A stretch of 64,000 bases of DNA, taken from the NCBI GenBank assembly GCA_001931875.2, contig MSJH02000712.1:27775-91774 (forward strand), in the 5' to 3' direction. Below are positions 1 through 10,282 of the stretch, piece after piece. Below the pieces are notes generated by a model. The model was not told the DNA's origin. It worked only from the letters and a program-made list of their open reading frames with translations, and did not search any database. The position numbers and the translations under genes are program-made. Within the stretch, counting starts at the first letter, position 1; the number at the start of each line of letters is the position of its first letter. This DNA is from Byssochlamys sp. IMV 00236. Taxonomy: Eukaryota > Ascomycota > Eurotiomycetes > Eurotiales > Thermoascaceae.

Positions 1-130
1 TCCCGAAATTTCCCTAGACTAACCCTAGCCAAAGGCTTTCTAACATTTTGGTACCGAGAGAGGCCAAGTATAAAGATAGGAAAAACAAATAACTGCATCT
101 GGAATAATACCGTGCGGTGAATCACTGTAT

Positions 131-2308
131 TCAAACGCCTTTCCCAGTCGGGATGTTGAAAAGAACAGCTGGTTTACCTTCCTGATATCCTTGGTCGACC
201 CGAAAGTAACCGATGCGGTCAAACTGAATGATGCTATCTTTAGCAAGGTTCGCAACATTGCAGTCGGCCCAGGCTTTGGTCCGAAATTCAGTCTTTGGCG
301 TAACGAATGAAAAGAGGTCATCCTCTTTCTCAAGCTTATCCTTGCTGATTAAGTAGTCAAAGTCGACCAGATCGACAGGAATCATATTGACTGTTTCTTT
401 TGCCAGCCAAGTCACCTTCTTCTCCGTCTTCTTGAAGTCGCCTTCGAGGTGAAGGTTTAATGTCAATCCCAATACAATTCCAGATTCATCTCTTGAAATG
501 TTTGTAATGATCGCATTCCCCCAGTTCATGAGTGTGATTTCCTCAGTCACTTTGAATGATGTAGCATCTTCCTGGCTTAGGAGGATCTCTTTAGAAAAGA
601 AGACCTTTTTCGTACCCAAGGCGGCATTTTTGTTGTGCTTTGGCTTATCCAAAGAGCTGGTCTCATCAATCCCATTGACAGTTGCTATAACGGCATTGTG
701 CTTGGGAATAGCTGTGTATCGGGGGGCAATCGGATCAATGTACTTTTTATTGGTAGCCCAGAACGAAGTCCAATCAAGATTGATCACGTTTTGACTCGGC
801 CCTTGTTTCAAGATGAACTCTCGAAGTGCGGGGACTGTCATTCCCCTACGCCGTATACCACGAACAGTGGGCATTCGAGGATCGTCCCATCCCCAGACAA
901 CACCCTTATCAACTAAGACGGTAAGCTTTCGCTTTGAAAGCACAGTTCGGACGAAGTTGAGGCGCGAGAAATCCCAAATATCCACGGGACGAATGCCAAG
1001 AGCCTCCTGGATCCAGGCATATTGTGGATTCCGGTCCCGATACTCATTGGTCCGGAGAGCATGCGTGACTCCCTCAAGAGAATCAAGAAAGGGAGCACAG
1101 AAATCATATGTCGGATAGATCTTCCAAGTTGTTCCAGTTCGGTGGTGAGGCTGGAGATTGCAGCGATAAATGACTGGGTCACGCAGACATTTCACTGGGT
1201 TATCAACGGAGATCTTAGCACGAATGCACCATTCCATGGCCGAACCAGCCTTCATCTTTTCAAACTGGGCAAGGCTATCCTCAACGCTCATATCCCGGCA
1301 TGCACTGGGAATTCCTTTTCCCCTTTGCTCCCCCATAACTTCCTTCGGTGTGTTGTCTGCATATGCCTTGCCAAGGCGAATAAGCTTCACACAACCTTCA
1401 TACATCTGCTGGAAATAGTCGCTGGAATAGGAGATTCGATCAGGTTGGATTCCAAGTAATGCCAAATCTTCCACGATTGAATCCTGGAACTCCGCAGATT
1501 CGCGGGTGGGGTTAGTATCGTCAAATCGACAGATAAGGACACCGCGTGACTCAGCACCGAGGTATTCGTGGGCGAAATAGTCATTTAGCAAAGCTGCCTT
1601 CGCATGACCAATGTGAAGATACCCGGAGGGCTCTGGGGGAAACCTAGTAACGATCCCGTTTTCGGTGTTTCTCAGGCCAATATTATAGCTTCCACCGGCT
1701 GCACTCGCTGCAGCCTTTTTCTGTCGCGCAGCATTGCTGAGATCTGCAACGACAGCCACAATCCAAGGATTAGTGACTTCGATGAACTCGAACCAACGGC
1801 TTATATTGACGTAGTTTCGACGGTTGGTAGCCACTCTGTTCCCACGAAGAGCACCCCAGACAGCAAGGTCGGCCAAGGTCAGTGAGTAGCCAACAACGTA
1901 AGAACGTAATGCGAGGTGCGATTCCAACTCCTTCATGGGTTGTTCCAAGGATTTGAAGTTGGGAACTGCAAAATCCGCAGAACGATGCAGCCATTCATCG
2001 ACCTAATAGATGATGAGCAACGTCGGAAGACTACACAGAAGGAATCACCAACAAACCTCATTTCTATTTACTCCTCTAGGAAGTACGCTTTTGTCTAGCA
2101 AGTATAGCAAGACGGATCCATGAACGATGGCATCGCCATTGTTCGTTGTAAGTATCACTTTCTCGTTCCCCTTTCCTGGTGACTCCACATCTTTGCACTC
2201 AAGCACAAATCCATCATGAGGGTTGCTCTGCTTGATGTGTGATGCTGCAAGCATCGCAGGAAGGACAAGGGCACCATTTGCCCTTGAGGCAATCGTAAGA
2301 ACGGCCAT
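131..2308 (-). CDS. Cytosolic glutamyl-tRNA synthetase
   Basis: Charges tRNA-Glu with glutamate in the cytosol. I assemble two exons, complement(join(131..2002,2057..2308)), giving 707 aa, the usual size for a eukaryotic GluRS with an N-terminal GST-like extension. The 54-nt intron has a GTTTGT donor and TTAG acceptor, phase 0 on both sides. Residues 1 to about 190 form the GST-like appendage that in yeast binds Arc1-type cofactors. The class I catalytic core follows, with the HIGH signature (LHIGHAKAA, about residue 214) and the KMSKS equivalent VLSKRKL (about residue 441). The C-terminus is an anticodon-binding beta-barrel region ending shortly after FNIPTGK. The eukaryotic extension argues against a mitochondrial enzyme. 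Family assignment is secure; the exact start rests on the ATG at 2308. Confidence 0.95.
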
Positions 2309-3120
2309 TTAGTTCGGCCTCAAACAAAGTTGACTTCGAAGTCTTATGTCTCGACAAGTAGGTTTCGTTGATAAGACAGCAGATCCACGGGGCGTAGTGG
2401 GGGATCGACATCGACCGGTTTAGCCTAATTCACACTAGTTCGACTATGTTTCTCTATTTCTACTCCTAACATGGTCTAATCGCACTACTTGATAACTATC
2501 CCTTGCCAATTCACGTGGAATAAACACTCACTGCATGCGATATCCACTTCAAGTTTGTGGCATACTCTGCTTTTTAGGACATTTCTTGAGTGTAAGTTTT
2601 GTGATTTCGCGAAAGCAGCAAGAACAAAGTGAGTGATTCCTATCAATTGATCTGATGGATTGCTACCAGACATGTGCCAGGAATTTATCTTCCTTTTATA
2701 TCCGCTGGTGGGCCGCAAGATCCTTTGTTTGTGCTTGGGGTAGGGCTAGACCTACTCCCGATACATACTGTCCAATCTAGATTAGATTTAGAGGAATAGA
2801 AGGGTTGCATTGCTGCACATCAATTACCAAGCGTATCTTGAAATATGCATTGATTTTCTGAAGTGTTGATCTCAAATGAATCTCAGTTGGCAACTTGCAA
2901 GGATAGCGGAGGCTGTAGGCTATCGAGAAGGACCCGTGAATTCTGATCGAGTTCGAGATACTAGAGCTGTGCAGCCCATGTTTCTCTTTGGTTCATGCAG
3001 GAGCTGATAAAGGGGGTGGAAAGCCTGGATTCCAAGTACTTAACTACCTATCTAGAATCCGTGCATCTTATCGACGAGCGCTAGCGAGGCGATGATAAAT
3101 GCCAGCTCGGCGTAGTGCCA

Positions 3121-3179
3121 AAAACTCTCAGCATGGTTCCGAATCCTGTCGACTTCTTGGCACCACGCTGAGAGATTTT
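3121..3179. repeat. Imperfect hairpin (17-18-nt arms)
   Basis: The arm at 3121-3137 (AAAACTCTCAGCATGGT) is matched by the reverse complement of 3162-3179, with one mismatch and one extra base, around a loop of about 24 nt. Similarity does not extend outwards, so this is not a clear transposon end. Function unknown. Confidence 0.5.
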
Positions 3180-3388
3180 GCTTCTAACCTGTTTAAAATT
3201 ATTATTAGGTAGGTAGGCAAACAATGCTGACCTATCTAGTTATTCGGTTTGACTACCTAGGTAGCGTAGATAGACTATCTATGCCCGCGATCTATGGATA
3301 AATCAGGGGGCTTCCTTTGTGCTAAGCCTCTTTCTAATTAAGTTAACTAATGTTATCTATGGATGGGTTTCCCGCTTCTTTCTTTTTT

Positions 3389-3408
3389 NNNNNNNNNNNN
3401 NNNNNNNN
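3389..3408. other. Assembly gap (20 N)
   Basis: Twenty N bases sit inside a T-rich run. The round number suggests a placeholder gap, so the true distance may differ. Confidence 0.99.
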
Positions 3409-4344
3409 TCTTTTTTTTTTTTGTCTAATGAGGTGACTTTATTTAGTTTATTCTTACTGTTTTCTTAGTGCCTGTAGAATTCCTCGTAGATATAGACTAA
3501 GAGGGACGTCTCTAACACCAGCTAGTTATGTTTTAAAGTAGCTGTCAAACCCTGAAGAAGCATAAATCTCAGGTCTTTGATAGGGAAGGAAACTTCTGGA
3601 GTATCGTTGTGTGCTATTTCCACAACTTTATTCCTCTGCTTGTGTTAGAAATTTCCGAGAGACTGATGGTAAATTGGGACAGGTTGTTAAACGCGCCTAG
3701 GCTTAAATTATAACTCATTCCAAAACAGAATATGCAAGGCAAAACCTTTTATTTTCTTAGCTATCTATATTTTTAGCGAGAATCTTTGCTTCTATAATTT
3801 AAAGCGGAATACATAGCCTATGTCTATATTTATAGGCGACAAGTAGCGCTAGATTAGACTGCGGCACGAATCTATTCAATTTCAGACTGGCCTAGTTCTA
3901 CTGCTATACGAGACCTCTCTGGAACTTAGGAGACGAAATTAATCAAAGTATATTTTTTTAGCTTCCCGCACGTGGGGAGCTTACCTTTTGTATTACTGAA
4001 ACGTAAATCATGGATAACCCAACCGATACTATGCAAACACAAAGCAAACTCTATGCTTGTTCATTCTCTCGTTATTCAGGCCAAATCCTCAATGAACTGT
4101 CGACGGTATATGCGGTTTGGTCTGGTATTTCAATATTTAATATGTGACGTAATTGACTACGGCCTACTGGACATGAGATGTGATTTTCCGATTTTATATT
4201 TCCCAAAGCGGATGGAGATGTTGGTATAAGAAAAAGTCGACTTAACAGATGAATCTCTATCTAGATTTTCCTTTTTATACCCCATTTACAATTATCGTTT
4301 ATTTTACTTTTATTCTGACTAATTATTATACTAATTAATAAAAA

Positions 4345-5388
4345 ATGAAACTCGCCGTCTTCAGCGCCAAGTCCTACGACAGAGAATATTTCCAATCTAT
4401 CCAACGTTCCCTCTACCCTTCCTACAAAGTCCAATACCACAGTTTCTCCCTTTCCAACGAAACCGTCTCCCTAGCCAGCGACTGTCAGGCAGTATGCGTC
4501 TTCGTCAACGACGTGCTCGACTCCACTGTTCTCTCAGCCCTTCAACAATACGGCGTCGGCGCAGTTCTCCTTCGATGTGCGGGATTCGATAACGTCGATC
4601 TTCCAAAAGCTGAAGAACTGGGTATCTTCGTCGCACGTGTTCCGGCATACTCGCCTGAGTCCGTGGCGGAATTCGCAGTCGCGTTGATCCAGGCGCTGAA
4701 TCGCAAGACGCATCGTGCGTATACTCGTGTTCGGGAAGGGAATTTTAGTCTTGATGGTTTCATTGGATTCACGTTGCATGGTAAGACGGTGGGGATTGTT
4801 GGGATTGGAAAGATCGGGATGGCCCTGGCGAAGATCCTTCGGGGTTTCGGATGTCGTTTACTCGCGTACGATCCGTATCCGAATGCAGAATTCGAGAAAT
4901 TCTATGGGAATCTCGTATCGTTTGATGAGCTGTTGGCGCAGAGCCATATTGTCAGTCTCCATTGTCCGCTCTCGAATGCTACAAAGTATATCATCAATGA
5001 GTCAAGTCTGGCGAGGATAAAACCCGGGGCGTTACTGATCAATACCTCTCGTGGAGGATTGGTGGATACGAAAGCAGCGATTAATGCGTTGAAGTCGAAA
5101 CGGCTCGGTGGTCTCGCTCTGGATGTGTATGAGGCTGAATCGTATCTTTTCTATAATGACCATTCTTCCGAGATTATTCAGGATGATGATCTGATGCGAT
5201 TGCTCACGCTTCCGAATGCGCTGATATATGGTCATCAGGCGTTCCTGACGGAGGAAGCCTTGACTCAGATCGCTGAGGTGACGTTTCGGAATCTGGATGA
5301 TTATGCTAATCAGAGGAAGTGCGAGAATTCTTTGGTTCAGGGAAGAGATATACTTGTGTCTGGTGATACGCAACCAGTACGGATTTGA
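4345..5388 (+). CDS. D-lactate dehydrogenase (LdhA-like 2-hydroxyacid dehydrogenase)
   Basis: Single-exon 347-aa NAD-dependent D-isomer 2-hydroxyacid dehydrogenase, expected to reduce pyruvate to D-lactate in the cytosol. The Rossmann dinucleotide motif GIVGIGKIG lies near residue 150. The family catalytic residues are visible: Arg in NTSRGGL (about 235), Glu in DVYEAE (about 263) and His in GHQAFLT (about 297). The GHQAFLT and IIQDD segments resemble fermentative bacterial LdhA rather than the glyoxylate, phosphoglycerate or formate dehydrogenase subfamilies. The length is close to bacterial LdhA (about 330 aa). The start is the first ATG after an A/T-rich leader. It converges with the transporter downstream. 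Physiological substrate is inferred from subfamily motifs only. Confidence 0.88.
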   Translation: MKLAVFSAKSYDREYFQSIQRSLYPSYKVQYHSFSLSNETVSLASDCQAVCVFVNDVLDSTVLSALQQYGVGAVLLRCAGFDNVDLPKAEELGIFVARVPAYSPESVAEFAVALIQALNRKTHRAYTRVREGNFSLDGFIGFTLHGKTVGIVGIGKIGMALAKILRGFGCRLLAYDPYPNAEFEKFYGNLVSFDELLAQSHIVSLHCPLSNATKYIINESSLARIKPGALLINTSRGGLVDTKAAINALKSKRLGGLALDVYEAESYLFYNDHSSEIIQDDDLMRLLTLPNALIYGHQAFLTEEALTQIAEVTFRNLDDYANQRKCENSLVQGRDILVSGDTQPVRI

Positions 5389-5891
5389 ATTATGTGACTT
5401 CGGATACTATATGTGTGATGGTTACTTGCGCTGAAGCTTGGGAAGTTGCTTGATAAATTTATTTTAACCCGGTTGTATTCTGAGTAAATTATTTCAATGA
5501 TTCCATCTAGTTATGTAGCCTTTTATTCGTAGTTCCCAAGACATAATATTCCCGATAAAAGACGTTCCCCGAGGCGAACCTCCAGGCTGCGCTCGACGGT
5601 CGCAAAAGCTTCAGGTTGGAATGTGTCGCACCAACTGAAGACAGTGTGTACTGGTAGCTACTTCGTTTTATCTTATATTGTTTGTAAGAATTCAGTTTCA
5701 TATGTAGTATTCATGAATTGTATTATTTGTAAGTCATAACATAACACGGGAGATGTCGTCTATTCTATAAACCAATTCCCTTCCATCTATGCCAAGTGGG
5801 TATCGTATCCCGATAAGAAAGCCATCGTGTATATACATAGCAGATCCAAGCAAAATTCCTCAGATCACAAAAAAGAATTCGAACAAGTTCC
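5389..5891. other. Convergent 3' intergenic region
   Basis: About 500 bp between two convergent stop codons. It is AT-rich and probably holds both 3' UTRs and polyadenylation signals. No open frame resembles a gene. Confidence 0.6.
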
Positions 5892-7707
5892 TTACAGCTG
5901 GGTAGGCTGGAAGGAGGCAAACTCGGCGCTTGCAGGAGGGTCGTGGCTGGCAATGCCCTTCTCGAGCTCCTCCTCCGGAGGCTCCTCATTGTAAAGACCA
6001 TATTCGTAGGCCTTAGCCTCAAGCTCCTCATCCTGGAGCTTCGGAAGGTCATGCGAAGCCTTGACATAGCTGATGTTCTCATGGTTGCCCTTGGCGAAAA
6101 TAATATCGATCTCCTCCAGACTGCGGTTGGCAGTCTCAGGGTAGAAGAACCAGATGAATGGCAGGAAAGATGCGTTCATGGCCGCGAAGAACAGGTAGGT
6201 ACCCCATCCAATATGCTCAACCATGACAGGGGTGATCATAACGACAGTGAAGTTGAACAGCCAGTTGCTGCAAGTAGAGACGGCGTTGGCCTTGGCACGA
6301 GTCTTGATAGGAGAGATCTCGGCAGGGTACAACCATGGCAGGGGCAGCCAAGTAGCACCAAAAAAGGCCATGTAAAGGAACAGACCAAAGACAGCACCCT
6401 TGGCACTCGACGGGTCTCCGGGGATCAAGCAAGCGAAAGTAATGGTCATGGCCGTCAGCTGACCGAATGTTCCTCCCAAGAAGAGCTTGCGACGACCGAT
6501 CTTCTCGATGAAGAACCAGGAGAACGTAGCGAAGATGGCATAGACAATCATGTTGATACCACCAATCAACAGCGACATGTTCTCGGACTCATGCAGAGAC
6601 TGCTTGAGCAATACGGGAAGATAGTAGATGACCGCATTGCAACCACTGAGCTGCTGGAAGATCTGGGAAGAAGAACCGATCAGCATACGGCGGAAGTGCT
6701 GGGTTCTGCCGTGGGTCAAAAGGTCTCTGAACGAGGTCTTCCGCATGGCACCAGAGCTGTAAGAGGGCGGGTCAGTATTGGTCATTCTGAAGAACTGAGC
6801 CTGACAGGGGGAACCTACGCCTTGATCGAGTCGAGAACCAGCGACTTCTGCAGCTGAGTGCGGGGATCATCGATCTCTGTACCTGCCAGTGCGGCCAGCA
6901 CGTATTCACCCTGCTCGATCTTGTCTTTTGTGATCAAGTAACGGGGAGATTCGGGCAGGTAGGTCATTCCAACAATGATGACGACACCGAAAACGATCTG
7001 GAAGGCAATAGGGAAACGCCAGACGAGGTCGGGAGGGCCGAAATGTGCGCCATAATCGATCCAGTATGCAATGACAGTTCCAATAGCAATCACACCTCCT
7101 TCGATACAGATCAACAAACCTCTGTTCTTGGCATGGGAGCACTCGGCCTGGTAGGTCGGGATTGTAGAGGTGTTCATGCCGTTGCCAATACCCGTGATTG
7201 ATCGACCGAAGAAGAACTGCAGCAGGGGGATATGGCCTGGGAAAGCAGTGACCTGGATGATAACACCGATGATCATGATAGATGCTCCGAGGATGATCAT
7301 CCTTCTGCGACCGAGACGGTCACCAAATATGAGTGCGAAGACAGCACCAGCCAGACATCCTATATGGTTGAATAGTTAGCCTTGGTGGATGTCCAGGGAT
7401 GTACTATTCAGGAGAACGGCATCACCTACCAAGCTCGTAAATGGCTGTTACCAAGGCTTGCATGGTGTTATTGTTTTTAGTGGCGGTGAAGACATCGTTG
7501 AAGGCGGCGTCACTAATGATTCCAGACATAACACCCTCTATGGTTGTGTTCCGTTAACTATCTTCCGTTCTGTTGGAGCCAACGTGAGGCAACTCGAGGG
7601 GACTGGCACTTACGATCATATCCGAATAGCAGGAAACCCATAGTCGCGACCGTAGACACGGTCAGCGACAGTGGGCGTCCGGACATACCAGCGTAGGTGG
7701 GCGCCAT
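5892..7707 (-). CDS. MFS sugar transporter, STL1-like
   Basis: Twelve-helix sugar-porter family transporter of the plasma membrane, likely a proton symporter for a sugar or polyol. Four exons, complement(join(5892..6756,6819..7359,7430..7537,7614..7707)), give 535 aa with every junction in frame. Family marks in order: GYDQGVMSG after the first helix, FGDRLGRRR in the helix 2-3 loop, the stretch GNGMNTSTIPTYQAE that is typical of the STL1 subgroup, PESPRYL before the central loop, QQLSGCNAVIYY in helix 7 and PETANRSLEEID after helix 12. The last intron carries a CTGAC branch site and TTACAG acceptor. Substrate cannot be read from the sequence: yeast Stl1 moves glycerol, but filamentous fungi have many related hexose carriers. 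No metabolic partner gene is adjacent. Confidence 0.9.
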
Positions 7708-10282
7708 GGTAGACTATATGGGATGGACGACCTCAATGTCTTAAACAACGCAACCATCGAAAGAGAGATGGGGTTAGTGTAGGGTTTGCTCGAATCCGGG
7801 TTCCTAGTCTTTGTCTGGTCCCTGATATTCAACCACCGGTTATCAAAAGGAGGTTGTTCTTTTTCTTTTTAATCTGGAGGAATAGACTCAGGAAGAAGAA
7901 CTGGGGAAGAAGAAAAGGGGAGGATCCAAGGTTTAAAGGGTTTCCTGATCGTGGGGAGGACGTCGTGGCAACAGCACGCACGCAGAGCAGAGTAAGAGTA
8001 GAGCATAAGAAGGGTGTGGGGAGTGTTTCCCCGACACTCCACCACTTCTCCCCGTACGGAGTATGGTCTTACTGGAGTAGTCGACATTGCCCTGTGCGAT
8101 TGTATAGTCGTGGAGTTGAATGCTTGAATCATGGTGATCGTTGGCTAAGCATTTGGGCTGCGGTTCCACTGGTCCCCATAGCGATATGGAGCATGTCGGC
8201 CACCGTGACATCACACGTCCGCGCTTCTTCTTCTGTCTTTTCTCTTTTCTCTTTTGTCTTTCTTTTTTTCGATAAGAACCGATCGACGATGGAGTAGTTC
8301 CTGAAGGTCCATAGTCCAATGAGACGACCACCGGTGGAGTTCTCAGTGAGGCTTTTGCAAAACAAAGAAAGCTTGTTCGACGACACGCTGCATCAAGCTA
8401 AGTGCGATATCCGACATCCTGTCGGCCGTTGTGCGGCGAGTGGCGATATCTCGTGGCCCGTTGCATTGCTCCGGAACTATCAAACCGCGTGCGATGCCAT
8501 GATGATGCTGATGATGATGAAGTCGGGGGAAGAAGTGGCCATTACGTCGACCGTGCGTCCGGGAGCAAAGCTTCCTCGCGTACTCGAGAGTAGTAGTAAC
8601 TACTTAGGTAGTAGATAGACTAGGTATGGTACCTAGGGATGGTAGTTAGTCTACTCTCGTTGCTACTCGTTGCTACTCGACCGGGAAACGAAGGCGGTCG
8701 GAAGCAGCACAACCAGCATTCCAACCCGGAATCGGGTCGGCAGATGGCCGAAAACAAGCACTTCGTTCGTCGGCAGAACTACTCTAGATACTCGGACATC
8801 ACTAGCAACCAACCATCGATCATTCGTTATGTGATTATGGTATTATCCTTATCCGATGCATAACTATGGGATTATGGGATTATGGGATTACTCCGTAGTA
8901 CTAGCGATTCCGTAGAAATCCACTGTCTGGTAACCAACCAAGACAGCCCGTCCCCTCTCCTCCCCCTGCTGACTCAGCGCGAGCGGGCCTCTGCTGGGTC
9001 AGTATGGTAGTTAGTTAACTATAACTGTTACTTGGTAGAGTATAGATAGATAATAATTCTGACCTCCTCCTGTGCTTACTCCAGCCGGAAACCGAGTCTG
9101 TATTTGGTCGTCGTCTAGCAGGGTCATAGTCTATCTATGGCCGGTCTAGCGGTCAGCGTTGTTCGCAGATCCAAAAGAATCACAGCGTGCTGCGACGATG
9201 ATCCCCATCTTACATGCGCCGAGCCCTCCCCGGTTGCGAACAATGCATGGAACGGGAAATCAAAGTGGACAAGGACATCGTGAAGCGCAAGTTAAGTTTG
9301 CCCACCGCTGCCTTCGGGCCAACTTCTTGCTTCGGTCGGCATTTATCGTTGTCCGAATGCACCGTCGGCTCCCGAGTCCTGTTTTTTGCGTCAGTCGGGA
9401 GGCCCGACTCAGATTCCGTCTGGCTGTCGATCAGCTGCGAAGCTTTCTGGTAAGCGCCAAAAAAAAAGAAAGAAAAAAGAAACAGCCCAATCGATGGTGG
9501 CGCTGCGTGAAGAAGAACAGTCTAATGCCTTCTTTGGGACATTTTGATGCGATTCGATGTAAGAGCACAAGAGAGGAGAGGAGAGCACAAAATCCATATA
9601 CTCCCACACCATCATGATCAATATTAATGCCACAGCCCTGTGTGCCCCAGCCCCCACTTCTCTCCAGGTCCTCTCCAGTCCCCGTCGGTTGTCCCCCTCC
9701 TTCCCCGACCGTCCGCCCCGCAGAGGGTTGTCCACCCGGTGGGCCGATGACGCCAGAGCTGGCTTCCGTCCACGGACCCCGTTACGACAACGCACCCGGT
9801 CGATTATTCGGCACGCGCTGCTGTGTATTATTCTCTGCAGACTCTACTCCGTAGTTAAGTTAATTAAATATGTATTAATACCATGTTACTCGATGCATAA
9901 AAAGTATCGAAAATTCTGCATCTTGGCATGCAGCATCGGTGCACGATGGTGTTGGGCTTCTGTCGTCATCTGCAGGGTTAATTGTTACCTTAGGTAGAGG
10001 CCTCCAGTACCTACCTAGGTATCTACAGTATATCGTAGGGAACCCGATGGTTCACGGCAGTTCTAATATGCCCTGGGATTAACGCCGAAATGTCCGAAGT
10101 TTGTCCTGTTGATTATATTATTGGGTTTATCAACTCATACCGAAGTTACCATAAACGCTGTCTAGAGCACGCTACATTCATAATTGTCGTCATCGGGCTG
10201 ATCAAACAATAAGGGTTTCTCTCTCTCAACAGTCTTACTGTGCTTGTGCTTATTCACAGTTCCACATGTAACTAACTAACTA
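7708..10282. other. Long intergenic region with simple repeats
   Basis: About 2.6 kb upstream of the transporter and downstream of the hydrolase. It contains pyrimidine-rich stretches, (GAT)n near 8500-8520 and a TATGGGAT repeat. Several open frames exist (for example 7854-8297 and 9159-9617, +), but their products are Arg/Ser-rich with no recognisable motif, so I do not call genes. A long 5' UTR of the transporter is possible. Confidence 0.5.
8865..8890. repeat. TATGGGAT tandem repeat (about 3 copies)
   Basis: An 8-bp unit TATGGGAT is repeated about three times head to tail. Ordinary microsatellite. Confidence 0.8.

Larger units (their letters stand above)
2309..4344. other. Intergenic region, AT-rich, no gene seen
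   Basis: About 2 kb between the GluRS start and the D-lactate dehydrogenase start. It contains scattered CTACCTAGG-like palindromes, short homopolymers, an assembly gap and a small hairpin, but no recognisable coding sequence on either strand. The longest open stretch (3972-4229, +) has no family resemblance. It presumably includes the promoters of both flanking genes. Confidence 0.6.

Noticed and set aside
5943..6857. 304-codon open frame on the plus strand
   Set aside because: Antisense to the sugar transporter exons; composition is that of a shadow frame and no family motif is present.
7854..8297. 147-codon open frame upstream of the transporter
   Set aside because: Arg/Ser/Phe-rich low-complexity product from pyrimidine- and purine-rich DNA; no motif.
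9159..9617. 152-codon open frame
   Set aside because: No recognisable motif, a Lys-rich stretch arising from an A-run, and overlapping open frames of equal quality on the other strand.
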